Below are positions 8,294-17,729 of a stretch of DNA of 64,000 nucleotides, one piece after another; within the stretch, counting starts at the first letter, position 1, and every line of letters starts with the position of its first letter. This DNA comes from an uncultured Alphaproteobacteria bacterium (GTDB lineage Bacteria > Pseudomonadota > Alphaproteobacteria > RF32 > CAG-239). The notes beneath the pieces were generated by a model. The model saw only the letters and a list, made by a program, of their open reading frames with translations. It was not told where the DNA came from and made no database searches. The position numbers and the translations under genes are program-made. Location of the stretch: NCBI GenBank assembly GCA_944391465.1, contig CALXTS010000001.1, positions 90,441-154,440 on the forward strand, read 5' to 3'.

Positions 8294-9778
8294 ATGCAAT
8301 TAAATATAAAAAATAAAGAACAAAAAGAGCAATTTTTGCAAAAAATTAAAGAGAGAGTTGAACAAAATTCTCTATGTTGCCAAAAATATATTGATTTGGG
8401 CGTTAAGGTTGTTCGGGTATTATGTTATGCCCCTGAGTTTTTGCCGTTAATGCAAAAACAGTTGACTTATACTTTAAAAGATTACGCCGATAAGTATGAT
8501 TCTACGTTGGTTATTTGGAAAGAAACAGATGTTGTATCTTTGGCCATGTCTTTAGGTAATGAGTTCGACCCTAAAAAGAATATGCGTTTACGTCTGGATA
8601 TGCTGTATAGCAAAGGAAAATATCCGCAGGTTGAAATTTTAGATGAAACATATTCTTCTTGTGTGCCGATTATGTATTTTAACGGAGAGCATGGTGTTGT
8701 TGAGGCTATGGATACGGATAACCAAATATATTACTATGGTGTAAGTAATCTTGAGCCGGAGGAATTTATTAAACAAGGGCATATTTTTGTTCAGCAACTT
8801 AACAATATTATTAAGACGCCAACGGTTAATTTGGTTCATGGCGCAGTTGTGGGCATGAATAATAACGGAGTGTTGTTTTGTGCCAGAGGTCAACGTGGAA
8901 AATCAACACTTACGGTTTTATCCATGATGAAAGGGTTTGAATATGTTTCAGATGATTATCTGATTTTGGAGGAAAAAGACGAAAAACTATATTCATCTCC
9001 AATTTATTCAATTATTACCCTTAGCCCAAAAATGTATAATGAGCTTTATGATGAATTGAAAGGAAAGTTTGTTTCAAATAATGCTCGTAAAGATAAATAT
9101 GTTATTAATATTGCCGATTATCATAATCAGTTTCGGGTTAATTATCCGATTAAACTTTGTATCTTTCCTGAAATCGTTACGGATAAGGAGCCTAGTATTT
9201 ATGCGTGTTCTTCCGCAGATAAGGGAAGGGCAATTGTTCAGTTGATTCAGTCAACGGTTTCTCAAATGAGGGATTTGAATAATAAGCAGGTAATTCGCAA
9301 GTTATTGAATATGGTTAAAGATTTAGATTTTTATAAATTTAACTTATGTCATGATATTCAGAAAAATACGGCATTTTTAAGAGATTTTCTGCAGAATTTT
9401 AGTGCTAAAAAACTGGAAAATCAAAAGATTGATAAAATTATGGTCGATATAACTTTTGATCTTGCCAATATTTTAGATGCGGAAACCTGTACAATTTATT
9501 CAATGAATAAATTTTCAACGAATATTTATGAGAATTTATTAAACGGAGTAAAAAAAGAAGAAATTTCTGCAGCTTTGCAAAGTGTTTTTGATAAACAAGC
9601 AGGGCTTTCTGAAGTGTTTGATAAATTTGTAAAAACTTTGTTTGACAAAGGTTTTATTATTAATACTGAAGGTTCTTGGAAAGAGCCGAAGATTAATTTA
9701 GATTTTGCCAAAGAAGACAAATATAGATTGTCAATTTTGGAATATACTGGGTCTAAAGCACAAGAGTTAATAAAATAA
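8294..9778 (+). CDS. HprK-related kinase fused to a C-terminal PqqD-like domain
   Basis: About 494 aa from the ATG at 8294 (AAGGA upstream). An earlier in-frame ATG at 8267 overlaps the previous gene. Residues ~180-240 contain VNLVHGAVVGMNNNGVLFCARGQRGKSTLT, an HPr-kinase-like P-loop, followed by FEYVSDDYLIL, the conserved acidic pair of this family. The last ~110 residues form a PqqD-like winged helix (VDITFDLANILDAETCTIYSMN through FDKGFI). HPr kinases phosphorylate a serine of HPr, and relatives such as PadeK phosphorylate lasso peptides. No HPr gene is near. Fusion to a peptide-binding PqqD-like domain suggests a peptide or protein substrate. The function is inferred only. Confidence 0.75.
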   Translation: MQLNIKNKEQKEQFLQKIKERVEQNSLCCQKYIDLGVKVVRVLCYAPEFLPLMQKQLTYTLKDYADKYDSTLVIWKETDVVSLAMSLGNEFDPKKNMRLRLDMLYSKGKYPQVEILDETYSSCVPIMYFNGEHGVVEAMDTDNQIYYYGVSNLEPEEFIKQGHIFVQQLNNIIKTPTVNLVHGAVVGMNNNGVLFCARGQRGKSTLTVLSMMKGFEYVSDDYLILEEKDEKLYSSPIYSIITLSPKMYNELYDELKGKFVSNNARKDKYVINIADYHNQFRVNYPIKLCIFPEIVTDKEPSIYACSSADKGRAIVQLIQSTVSQMRDLNNKQVIRKLLNMVKDLDFYKFNLCHDIQKNTAFLRDFLQNFSAKKLENQKIDKIMVDITFDLANILDAETCTIYSMNKFSTNIYENLLNGVKKEEISAALQSVFDKQAGLSEVFDKFVKTLFDKGFIINTEGSWKEPKINLDFAKEDKYRLSILEYTGSKAQELIK

Positions 9779-9794
9779 GCTAAAGGAGTATAAA

Positions 9795-10268
9795 ATGGCT
9801 AGCTATAAATTAAATGAAGAAAAAATGTTTGCTGATATTACAGATGGTATTGCAATTGTAATCAATAGCGAAACAGGTATTTATTATGGAATGAACGGAT
9901 TGGGTTCCAATGTTTTTGAGAATCTGATGAAAGGGATTTCTGTTGAAAATGTTTTGACAGCATTAAAAGGGATTTCAGGGGCTCCGGCCGATATTGAAAA
10001 TCGTCTGAATGCTTTTGTTGAGGCCGTTGTTGCAAAAGAATTGTTGATTGAAGGTTCTGACAGTTCTGAGACTGCAAATATTGATTCTGGGGCTGCAACT
10101 GAAGATGAATTTACAATGACGGTTGATGAGTATAATGATGCTCAAGAGTTATTGCTGGCAGATCCGATTCATGAAGTTAAGGAAGAAACCGGTTGGACAC
10201 CGGAGAAAGATTCTATCGGATATACCAAAGAAGAAACTCGTGAACGCGAAAAGAAAATGGAAAATTAG
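9795..10268 (+). CDS. PqqD-family protein with acidic C-terminal tail (possible substrate of the adjacent kinase)
   Basis: 157 aa. Residues 1-~95 are a PqqD-like domain: MFADITDGIAIVINSETGIYYGMN, a helix with VFENLMKGIS, and VVAKELLIEG. It is clearly related to the C-terminal domain of the preceding kinase. The remaining ~60 residues are a low-complexity acidic tail (DSSETANIDSGAATEDEFTM onward) with several Ser/Thr, ending in a charged helix KEETREREKKMEN. PqqD-like domains bind leader peptides. A stand-alone copy carrying its own tail could be a carrier or precursor modified by the kinase and nucleotidyltransferase. GGAG-type ribosome site. No peptidase, cyclase or exporter specific to RiPPs lies next to it. 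Confidence 0.7.
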   Translation: MASYKLNEEKMFADITDGIAIVINSETGIYYGMNGLGSNVFENLMKGISVENVLTALKGISGAPADIENRLNAFVEAVVAKELLIEGSDSSETANIDSGAATEDEFTMTVDEYNDAQELLLADPIHEVKEETGWTPEKDSIGYTKEETREREKKMEN

Positions 10269-10269
10269 A

Positions 10270-11202
10270 ATGGAAAATTGCGGTATTCCTGTTTTTTTAT
10301 CCGCAGATAACGGGTATGCGCCGTTTGTTGCAACGACAATTGCGTCAATATGCGATCATACCCGTTCATTTATTGATTTTTATATTTTAGATGGCGGAAT
10401 AACTGAGGAAAATAAAAGAAAAATTGAGGAGTTAAAAAAACTGTTTTCTAATTTTTCTATAGAGTTTATTCCTATAGATGTTGATTTTTATTTTAGAAAA
10501 TTTCAGACGAATTCTCAATATTATAGTAAATCAATGTATAGTCGCTACTTGATTCCTGATATAAAACCAAATATTCAGAAAGCTATTTATTCTGATGTTG
10601 ATGTTATTGTTCTTGGCGATATAAAATCAATGTATGATATTGATTTAGAAAATTATATAATAGGTGCTATCGCTTCTCCATTTTTGATGGATAAGCCTAT
10701 TATGTCTGAGATTAAAAAAAATTATAATATTTCTCAAGAACATATTTATTTTTGTTCTGGTAATTTGTTGATAGATTGCCAAAAATGGCGTGAAAATAAT
10801 ATTTTGAAGAAACTTTTTGATATTCAAAAAGCATTTCTTTCTGATACGCCTGCTTGCGATCAGGATATATTAAATAAATGTTTTGATGCTAATTATAAAG
10901 AAATATCATATAGATATTGTGCGACAGAATATCATTTAAAGTATTTTCAGTCATGCCCTGATATGGTTATAAGGCATTTTGGAGTGCCAACAAAACCGTG
11001 GATGATAAATCCTTCGACTAAGACTTCTTTGTGTCCTAATTTGTTAGATTTTTGGAAATATGCTAAAATGACGTTATTTTATGATGAATTACTAAATAAT
11101 GTTTCTGATGATGAACAACAAAAATCTTTAATGAGAAAATTACATATAAGGAATATTTGGTTTTGTAAAGAATTTTCAAGTAAAAATGATGAGAATTGTT
11201 GA
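10270..11202 (+). CDS. Glycosyltransferase family 8 (LgtC-like)
   Basis: 310 aa from the ATG at 10270, one base after the preceding stop; the longer upstream reading is only overlap. The start CGIPVFLSADNGYAPFVATTIASIC is the GT8 N-terminus. The catalytic metal motif SDVDVIVLGDI (about residue 105) and the conserved CSGNLLIDCQKWRE, DQDILNKCF and VIRHFGVPTKPW segments follow. GT8 enzymes are retaining galactosyl- or glucosyltransferases in LPS and capsule synthesis. It is the first of three related GT8 genes in this locus. Confidence 0.88.
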   Translation: MENCGIPVFLSADNGYAPFVATTIASICDHTRSFIDFYILDGGITEENKRKIEELKKLFSNFSIEFIPIDVDFYFRKFQTNSQYYSKSMYSRYLIPDIKPNIQKAIYSDVDVIVLGDIKSMYDIDLENYIIGAIASPFLMDKPIMSEIKKNYNISQEHIYFCSGNLLIDCQKWRENNILKKLFDIQKAFLSDTPACDQDILNKCFDANYKEISYRYCATEYHLKYFQSCPDMVIRHFGVPTKPWMINPSTKTSLCPNLLDFWKYAKMTLFYDELLNNVSDDEQQKSLMRKLHIRNIWFCKEFSSKNDENC

Positions 11203-11215
11203 AGGTTAGTGAGAA

Positions 11216-12763
11216 ATGTTGGCTAAAGAATTAGTTGAAAAAATAAATAAGGTTGATGTTGTATCTTTTGATATCTTTGATACTTTGTTATGTAGGACTT
11301 TTTTATATCCGACGGATGTTTTTAAATATGTAGCAAGTATGAGTAATTGTCTTGATTTTTATAATGTTCGCAGGGTTGCGGAAAATAGGGCTTTTAATGC
11401 GATAAAATCTACGAGCAAAGAAGATGTTACCTATGATGAGATTTATCAAAATATGGGAGATAAATATCTATATTTAAAAAACTTAGAAATGAATATTGAA
11501 GAAAAATGTCTTTATCAAAATCCAATAGCTTTTGAAATTTACGAATATGCCAGAAAGCAGAAAAAGAAAATTATTGCTGTATCAGATATGTATCTTTCTG
11601 AAAAATTTTTAAGTGATGTTTTAGAAAAGCGTGGGTATATGATTGATAAAGTATATGTTTCAAATACATATGCTTTAACTAAAAGAGAAGGGTCTTTGTA
11701 TAATTTTGTTGTTTCTGATTTGAAACTTTCATCAGATAGATTTTTACATATAGGTGATAATCAGTTGTCTGATGTAAAAAAAGCCTCTGAATGTGGATGG
11801 AATGTTTATTATTTACCAGCACCTAGGGATAATTTGAGATTACCTTTTAAATTAGTTGATTGCGATAAAGTTCCTGGGTTAATGTCAGGGATGTCTGTGT
11901 ATGGTATGTTATATGGGCGTGTCGATGATTATTGGTATAATGTCGGATATTATTTAGGCGGAATATTGCTTTATTCATATGTCGCTGAATTAAAAAAGAT
12001 TTTAGAAATTCGAAAGATAAAAAATGTTTTTTTTGTTGCGCGGGACGGTTGGCCACTTTATCAGGTTTTTTCGATTTTGAATAATGATAGTGATATAAAA
12101 TTTCATTATATATATGCTTCTAGGATATTGAAAAAGAAATATATGAATTCAGATACATATGCTGTTGATAAGAAATACAAAGATTATTTGTCGAAATTAG
12201 TAACAGGTAATGAAGATGTTGCCATAGTAGATACATGTGCTGAAAATTTCTCTGCTCAAACGTTAATAGAGGCAACTTTACCAAATAATAAATTTTTAGG
12301 GGTTTATATTACGGCAAAGCAAAATTATAAATTCAATTTTATTAATTTGATTAATAGTGATTTCCCCGCTAGAGATAATTGGTTGTTTGTTGAAACGTTA
12401 TTGACATCATTTGAAAATCCTATTGAAGAAATTAGTAACGGACAACCGGTATATCGTTCAGATACTATTGAGGATACTAAGATTCATGAACGTTTTAAAA
12501 GTATATATAAAGGAGAAATGGATTTTATTTCAGATGTAAAAAAGATGTTTGGAGACTTTTTGTTGTGTTCAAATATAAAAGACATAATAGATTTTTATGG
12601 TTTCTTTTTTAATAATATGTCCGAAGAAGATAAATCGTATTTTAAAACAGTTAAAATATCTGTCGATATTGAACAAAAAAATTTTCAGACGTTGCTTGAT
12701 AGTTCTTCAAATTTGTTTTCACTCTTAAGAAAAAAAATTAAAAAGGAAACAGATAATGACTAA
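11216..12763 (+). CDS. HAD-superfamily protein of polysaccharide loci
   Basis: 515 aa. HAD motif I is FDIFDTLLCR (residues ~18-27), motif II is in the IIAVSDMYLS region, a conserved lysine lies in ALTKREGS, and motif III is FLHIGDNQLSDVKKA. The second Asp of the usual DxDGT motif is present as D-I-F-D. The C-terminal half (from ~230) is an unassigned domain with VFFVARDGWPLYQVF and DTCAENFSAQTL, seen in many large proteins of glycan clusters. It may be a phosphatase of a sugar phosphate or a glycosyltransferase-associated module; the exact role is unknown. It lies 13 bases after the GT8 gene. Confidence 0.7.
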   Translation: MLAKELVEKINKVDVVSFDIFDTLLCRTFLYPTDVFKYVASMSNCLDFYNVRRVAENRAFNAIKSTSKEDVTYDEIYQNMGDKYLYLKNLEMNIEEKCLYQNPIAFEIYEYARKQKKKIIAVSDMYLSEKFLSDVLEKRGYMIDKVYVSNTYALTKREGSLYNFVVSDLKLSSDRFLHIGDNQLSDVKKASECGWNVYYLPAPRDNLRLPFKLVDCDKVPGLMSGMSVYGMLYGRVDDYWYNVGYYLGGILLYSYVAELKKILEIRKIKNVFFVARDGWPLYQVFSILNNDSDIKFHYIYASRILKKKYMNSDTYAVDKKYKDYLSKLVTGNEDVAIVDTCAENFSAQTLIEATLPNNKFLGVYITAKQNYKFNFINLINSDFPARDNWLFVETLLTSFENPIEEISNGQPVYRSDTIEDTKIHERFKSIYKGEMDFISDVKKMFGDFLLCSNIKDIIDFYGFFFNNMSEEDKSYFKTVKISVDIEQKNFQTLLDSSSNLFSLLRKKIKKETDND

Positions 12764-13775
12764 AATTTCTGTGATTATACCGGTTTATAATGCTCAAGAA
12801 TATTTAAGACGTTGTTTGGATAGCGTTGTCAATCAAACTTTAAAAGATATAGAAATTATCTGCGTAAATGATTGTTCAACGGATAATTCTTTACAAATTT
12901 TGAAAGTGTATGCTTTAAAGCATAAAAATTTGAAAGTTATTGACTGTAAAGTAAATGGTGGGGAATCTGTTGCCCGAAATATTGGTTTAGAAAACGCCAA
13001 AGGTGAATACCTTGGCTTTGTTGATAATGATGATGCTATAGATTTGGATTTTTATGAAAAGCTTTATAAGAAAGCTAAAGCAGAGAATGCAGATATCTGT
13101 AAAGGGGAAGTTCATGAAATTTCTTATGATGGCAAGGATGTTTTTGGATATTTGAATCAGTTGATCCGTAAACATGGAAGTAAATTATATTTTTCATATT
13201 ATTGGTGGACGGCTATTTATAGACATTCAATTGTTAAAGATTTTAAAATTAGATTTCCCGAAGGGTATCCTTTGGGAGGAGATGTTTTGTTTTTGAATCA
13301 GGTTTTACTGAATTCACAAAAAATTTCTTTGGTCGATGATGCTTTTTATCATTATTATCGTCGAAAAGATAGCGGGGATTCAAAGGTTTTATCAATGGAA
13401 AAATTGAAATCTGTTCTTACAATTCATGGTATAATTTTAGATAATTTATTGTCTTCATCAGTGTGTGTTACAGATATAAAAGGGGTTAGTTACGTTTGTT
13501 CTTGGTGTTTAGATTCTGCTTTAAGTTATGCTTTTAGGGTTAATAGTTTAGAAGGATTGGATTATTGTGTTGAAAAAGCATTTATCTTTTATAAAAAAGC
13601 AAAAAATAAATTTTTAGCTGACTGTGTTAGTGTTTTGCCAATTGTTATGGATTTTTTAAGGAGAGATGACAAAGAAGGGTTAAAGTTATTTTATCAGGCA
13701 AATAATTCTCCGTCTAAAATGTTTATGGCAAATTTAAGATGGTTGCATAATAAGAAGGAGAAGAAAAATGATTAA
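12756..13775 (+). CDS. Glycosyltransferase family 2 (copy A)
   Basis: 339 aa. The N-terminal GT-A domain has ISVIIPVYNAQEYLRRCLDSV, the NDCSTDNS loop, the NGGESVARNIGLENAKGEYLGFVDNDDAID donor/metal region and, later, YYWWTAIYRHSIVKDF. It overlaps the preceding gene by 8 bases with AAGGA before its start, so the two are coupled. The first ~230 bp are nearly identical to the gene at 14655, while the second halves differ, pointing to duplication and later divergence of the acceptor domain. Confidence 0.9.
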   Translation: MTKISVIIPVYNAQEYLRRCLDSVVNQTLKDIEIICVNDCSTDNSLQILKVYALKHKNLKVIDCKVNGGESVARNIGLENAKGEYLGFVDNDDAIDLDFYEKLYKKAKAENADICKGEVHEISYDGKDVFGYLNQLIRKHGSKLYFSYYWWTAIYRHSIVKDFKIRFPEGYPLGGDVLFLNQVLLNSQKISLVDDAFYHYYRRKDSGDSKVLSMEKLKSVLTIHGIILDNLLSSSVCVTDIKGVSYVCSWCLDSALSYAFRVNSLEGLDYCVEKAFIFYKKAKNKFLADCVSVLPIVMDFLRRDDKEGLKLFYQANNSPSKMFMANLRWLHNKKEKKND

Positions 13776-14673
13776 TATTCCGATTTTTTTATCATCTGAT
13801 GATAATTATGCACCATTTGTTGCAACAACGATTGCAAGTATTTGTGATAATACAAAATCATTTTGTGATTTTTATATTCTTGATGGTGGGATATCAGATG
13901 AAAATAAAAGAAAAATTTGTGAGCTTAAAAGTTTATTTAGTAATTTTTCAATTGAATTTATTAGAATTGATATAAATAGTTCTTTTAAAGAATTTGCTGA
14001 GTCTTCTTATATTACTAAATCTATGTATAGTCGTTTTCTTATACCTAATATTAAGCCAGAGATTGATAAGGCTATTTATTCTGATGTTGATGTTATTGTT
14101 TTAGGTGATATTGCAAGAATGTATTTAGAAAATTTAGATGGTTACGATGTAGGAGCTGTTTGGGAAGGTTGGATAGCTAATGAAATCAATAAGTCTATAT
14201 ATATCAACGGACATGAACCTTTTTTTTCAGGAAACTTGTTGATAGATTGTTGTAAATGGAGAGAAAAAAATATTGGTGATGAATTAATAAAAATTGCGAA
14301 GAGTAATAAAGAAAATAGAAATATTTATGATCAAGAAATTTTGAATTTATATTTTGGAAATAATTATAAAAAATTGTCATGCCGCTATTGTTATGCTGTT
14401 CAATTTTCTCTTGTAAATTATGATAGTGTGACTCCAATTATTAGGCATTTTAATGGAAGTATAAAACCATGGAATATTCATCCAGACATTAAGACATCTT
14501 TAATGAAAAATTTAGATGATTTTTGGTTTTATATGAAGAAAACTTCTTTTTATGATGAAATTTTAAATAAAGTCACAAATACGGATGAACAGAAAAAAAT
14601 AACAAGGCAATTGCAAATGAGTAACTTTATTATAGCTAGAAGGATGAAAAATTTATGCCAAAACTCTCGGTAA
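13768..14673 (+). CDS. Glycosyltransferase family 8 (copy B)
   Basis: 301 aa. NIPIFLSSDDNYAPFVATTIASIC at the N-terminus, the metal motif SDVDVIVLGDIARM near residue 105, FFSGNLLIDCCKWREKN, YDQEILNLYF and IIRHFNGSIKPWNIHP are GT8 hallmarks. It overlaps the upstream GT2 and the downstream GT2 by short stretches, so A-B-A-B genes are translationally linked. Its N-terminal third is close to the GT8 genes at 10270 and 15667. The composition is markedly AT-rich. Confidence 0.88.
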   Translation: MINIPIFLSSDDNYAPFVATTIASICDNTKSFCDFYILDGGISDENKRKICELKSLFSNFSIEFIRIDINSSFKEFAESSYITKSMYSRFLIPNIKPEIDKAIYSDVDVIVLGDIARMYLENLDGYDVGAVWEGWIANEINKSIYINGHEPFFSGNLLIDCCKWREKNIGDELIKIAKSNKENRNIYDQEILNLYFGNNYKKLSCRYCYAVQFSLVNYDSVTPIIRHFNGSIKPWNIHPDIKTSLMKNLDDFWFYMKKTSFYDEILNKVTNTDEQKKITRQLQMSNFIIARRMKNLCQNSR

Positions 14674-15665
14674 TTATACCAGTTTATAATGCTCAAGAAT
14701 ATTTAAGACGTTGTTTGGATAGCGTTATCAATCAAACATTAAAAGATATAGAAATTATCTGCGTAAATGATTGTTCAACGGATAGTTCTTTACAAATTTT
14801 GGAAGAATATGCTTTAAAGCATAAAAATTTGAAAGTTATTGATTGTAAAGTTAACGGCGGGGAATCTGTTGCCAGAAATATTGGTTTAGAAAATGTTGCG
14901 GGAGAATATCTTGCGTTTGTTGATAATGACGATGCAATAGATTTAGATTTTTTTGAGAAACTTTATAATAAAGCTAAGGCTGAAGATGCGGATATTGCTA
15001 GAGGAGAAGCTCATTATGTGAGTTATGATGGTAAGTCATTTATCAATAAAGATCATATTAAGAGAACAGCTCGTAATAAGTTTTATTTTTCTAATGATTG
15101 GTGGTGTGGAATTTTTAAAACATCTCTGATAAAAAAGCATGAGATTAAGCTATTGCCAGGTTTTTATATTAGTTCTGATGTTATCTTTTTGATTAAAGCT
15201 GTGACTTATGCAAATAGGGTTGCCACGGTTGCAGATGTTTATTATCACCATTACGATAGAGAAAATAGCGGATTTTCTAAATTTTTAACTAAAGAAAAGA
15301 TTCTTTCAGGTGTAAAAGCTGTGCAAATTGTTCTTAATTTTTTAAATCAAGAATATTTGTATGATAAGGATACTGAAGGTTATGATTGGTTATTTGAAGA
15401 ACAATTTCGGATTTTATTAAATTTACATTATCATAATAACGATGCTTCATTAGTCTATTTGTATTCAGACGCAATGATTAAATTGTATAATTGTTGTGAA
15501 AGAGCTGAGAATTTATATAGCTTTTTGGAAAAAGATTTTCCTTGTATTGCTCATTTTATTAAGAATGAAAATTATAGGGAGCTTAGCATGTTTTTAACTT
15601 GCTATATGACACAAATAAAATTTTTATCTGAAAATCTAAGAGCTAATTTGAAGAAAAGGAAGTAA
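14655..15665 (+). CDS. Glycosyltransferase family 2 (copy C)
   Basis: 336 aa. The same N-terminal GT2 domain as the gene at 12756 (LSVIIPVYNAQEYLRRCLD, NDCSTDSS, FVDNDDAIDLDFFEKLY) precedes a distinct C-terminal half (FSNDWWCGIFKTSLIKKHEI). It overlaps the preceding GT8 by 19 bases and ends one base before the next GT8. The duplicated GT2-GT8 arrangement suggests that each pair adds a disaccharide step, but the order cannot be read from sequence. Confidence 0.9.
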   Translation: MPKLSVIIPVYNAQEYLRRCLDSVINQTLKDIEIICVNDCSTDSSLQILEEYALKHKNLKVIDCKVNGGESVARNIGLENVAGEYLAFVDNDDAIDLDFFEKLYNKAKAEDADIARGEAHYVSYDGKSFINKDHIKRTARNKFYFSNDWWCGIFKTSLIKKHEIKLLPGFYISSDVIFLIKAVTYANRVATVADVYYHHYDRENSGFSKFLTKEKILSGVKAVQIVLNFLNQEYLYDKDTEGYDWLFEEQFRILLNLHYHNNDASLVYLYSDAMIKLYNCCERAENLYSFLEKDFPCIAHFIKNENYRELSMFLTCYMTQIKFLSENLRANLKKRK

Positions 15666-15666
15666 T

Positions 15667-16545
15667 ATGCAGAATATTCCAATCTTTTTATCGTCTGATG
15701 ATAATTATGCTCCGTTTGTGGCAACGACAATTGCAAGTGTTTGTGATAATACAAAATCATTTTGTGATTTTTATATTCTTGATGGCGGTATAACAGATGA
15801 AAATAAAAGAAAAATTGAGGAGTTGAAGAAAAGGTTTGATAATTTTTCTATTAATTTCATAAGTGTTAGTTATGACGATTTAAATAACATTGTTTATAAA
15901 AATTACTCTACAAATGTTACAATTGCGACATATAATCGTTTTCTTATTCCGAAATTTTGTAAATCTGATAAATGTATTTATCTTGATGTTGATGTTATTT
16001 TATTAGGAAATATTGAAGATTTATATAATATTGATTTAATGGGGTATCCTTTAGGTGCTGTCAAGGATCAGTATAATGAAGATTTTATTACTAAGATTAA
16101 AGAAAAAATGCAGATTGATAATTTATCTCCATATTTTAATGCTGGTGTTTTATTAATTGATTGTTCTAAATGGAAAAATTTAGAGATAACCCAAAAATTG
16201 TTTGATATTGATAAATGTTATAAGGATAGTTTGACGTTTGCAGATCAAGATGTTTTAAATAAATGTTTTGAAAATAATTATCTTTTATTAGATAAAAAAT
16301 TTAATGTCATTGTTGATAATGATGAGATTGTTGTTAGACATTTTGCTGGTTTGATTAAACCATGGCAAGCAGACTTTATGCTTGATGATAAAAACAAGCC
16401 TTACAAAAATAAAAATGTGGATTGTTTTTGGAAATATGCGGCAATGACGCCATTTTATGAAAAAATTTGTTTGATAAAAGAACGCTTCTTGTCTTCGAGT
16501 ATGCTTTGGAAACATTATAATAATATGGTTAATAAAGGGGTATAA
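15667..16545 (+). CDS. Glycosyltransferase family 8 (copy D)
   Basis: 292 aa with an AGGAAG ribosome site. It starts NIPIFLSSDDNYAPFVATTIASVC and carries LDVDVILLGNIEDLYN (metal motif), YFNAGVLLIDCSKWKN, ADQDVLNKCF and VVRHFAGLIKPWQ. It uses YLDVDV where copies at 10270 and 13768 have YSDVDV, and has a shorter C-terminus. It probably transfers a hexose to the growing surface glycan from UDP-sugar in the cytoplasm. Confidence 0.88.
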   Translation: MQNIPIFLSSDDNYAPFVATTIASVCDNTKSFCDFYILDGGITDENKRKIEELKKRFDNFSINFISVSYDDLNNIVYKNYSTNVTIATYNRFLIPKFCKSDKCIYLDVDVILLGNIEDLYNIDLMGYPLGAVKDQYNEDFITKIKEKMQIDNLSPYFNAGVLLIDCSKWKNLEITQKLFDIDKCYKDSLTFADQDVLNKCFENNYLLLDKKFNVIVDNDEIVVRHFAGLIKPWQADFMLDDKNKPYKNKNVDCFWKYAAMTPFYEKICLIKERFLSSSMLWKHYNNMVNKGV

Positions 16546-16547
16546 AC

Positions 16548-17729
16548 ATGGATTTGAAAGAACGATTAAGTAAAATAATGGCGCAGAAAAATCAAGTGTC
16601 TGATACAGATGCTTTGAAAATTAAAAATGAATTGGCTAAGGTTCATTCATTTCCATTAAACAATAACACGGTTGCCGTAATTGAGTCTCATAGGAAACAT
16701 GCTGAAGTTTATCCTTCAGTTATTAAATATTTTTTGGATTTGGGTTATGATGTTCATTTATTTCATTTAGAAGAACATAAAAAAGATAATTCTTTATGCA
16801 GATGTTCTTTTGATGTAAACAGATTTCATGAATTCGTTTTTCCTCAAATGCCTGAAACAGAAGAATTTTTTGATATTTTGACAAAGTATTCTTATGTTTT
16901 TGTTATGACAATGTTTACGCATAATGGATATAATTTCTTAAATTCTTTAGAAAAAGGTTTTATGCAAAAATATCAACGGGATAATGTATATTGTATTGAT
17001 CATGATTTTGTTTCTTTTCAAAAAAATATGCAAAGTATTGAACAACGCTTTTTGAATCAAAACAAGGTTTTTGTTCTTCGTGATGGAATTGAGTATAACG
17101 GAAAAACTTTACCGTTCGTTTCTCCAATATATTTTGGACAATCTAAAATTACTCCCAAAAATGATAAAACAAATTTTATTTGTGTTGGAGGCGGATGGCA
17201 AAATAATCTGCGCAACTTTAAGTTGTTGTTTGAAAACATTAATAATTTGATTGAAAATGCTCATACTGATTTTAAAGTAACTTTTATTGGAGCAACCAGA
17301 ACGATGTTAGAAGAGTTTATTACCCCTCTAAATGAATCTTTTTTAGATATCAGAGGTTTTGCTCCGTTTTCTGAACTTTATGATTGTATGGAACAAGCTG
17401 ATTTTATATTGTTTAATATTGATGATACATGCAATGAGTTTGAAAAATATTTGAAGTTGGGAATTACCGGATCTTATTCTTTAGCTATCGGATTTTCAAA
17501 ACCAGCTATCATTTTTGAGCCTTTGGTCTCTGTTTATGGAATGAATGGGGCGGTTATTTCTTATACAAAAGCAACTTTGGGAAATGCTATGGAACAAGCC
17601 ATTATGCTATCTAAGCAGAATTATGAGCAATTGCAAAAAAATATGAGACTGTTAAATGAAACTTGCATGTCTCGTTCTTTGAATAATATGAAAAAATTTT
17701 TGTTAGGTAGGGTAGAGGAAAATAAATGA
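16548..17729 (+). CDS. Putative glycosyltransferase (GT-B-like)
   Basis: 393 aa. The first half has VAVIESHRKHAEVYPSVIKYFLDLGYDVHLFHLEEHK and the second half FICVGGGWQNNLRNFKLLFENI, VTFIGATRTML, LDIRGFAPFSELYDCMEQADFILFNID and ITGSYSLAIGFSKPAIIFEPL. A Gly-rich loop followed by an E/D-containing helix and a search-type C-terminus fits a GT-B fold. No exact family is recognised. It overlaps the next start by 4 bases (ATGA). Confidence 0.6.
   Translation: MDLKERLSKIMAQKNQVSDTDALKIKNELAKVHSFPLNNNTVAVIESHRKHAEVYPSVIKYFLDLGYDVHLFHLEEHKKDNSLCRCSFDVNRFHEFVFPQMPETEEFFDILTKYSYVFVMTMFTHNGYNFLNSLEKGFMQKYQRDNVYCIDHDFVSFQKNMQSIEQRFLNQNKVFVLRDGIEYNGKTLPFVSPIYFGQSKITPKNDKTNFICVGGGWQNNLRNFKLLFENINNLIENAHTDFKVTFIGATRTMLEEFITPLNESFLDIRGFAPFSELYDCMEQADFILFNIDDTCNEFEKYLKLGITGSYSLAIGFSKPAIIFEPLVSVYGMNGAVISYTKATLGNAMEQAIMLSKQNYEQLQKNMRLLNETCMSRSLNNMKKFLLGRVEENK

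Noticed and set aside
12756-16545. Repeated DNA in the GT genes as CRISPR or insertion-sequence repeats.
   Set aside because: The repeats are ~200 bp coding sequences conserved in frame, without spacers or terminal inverted repeats.
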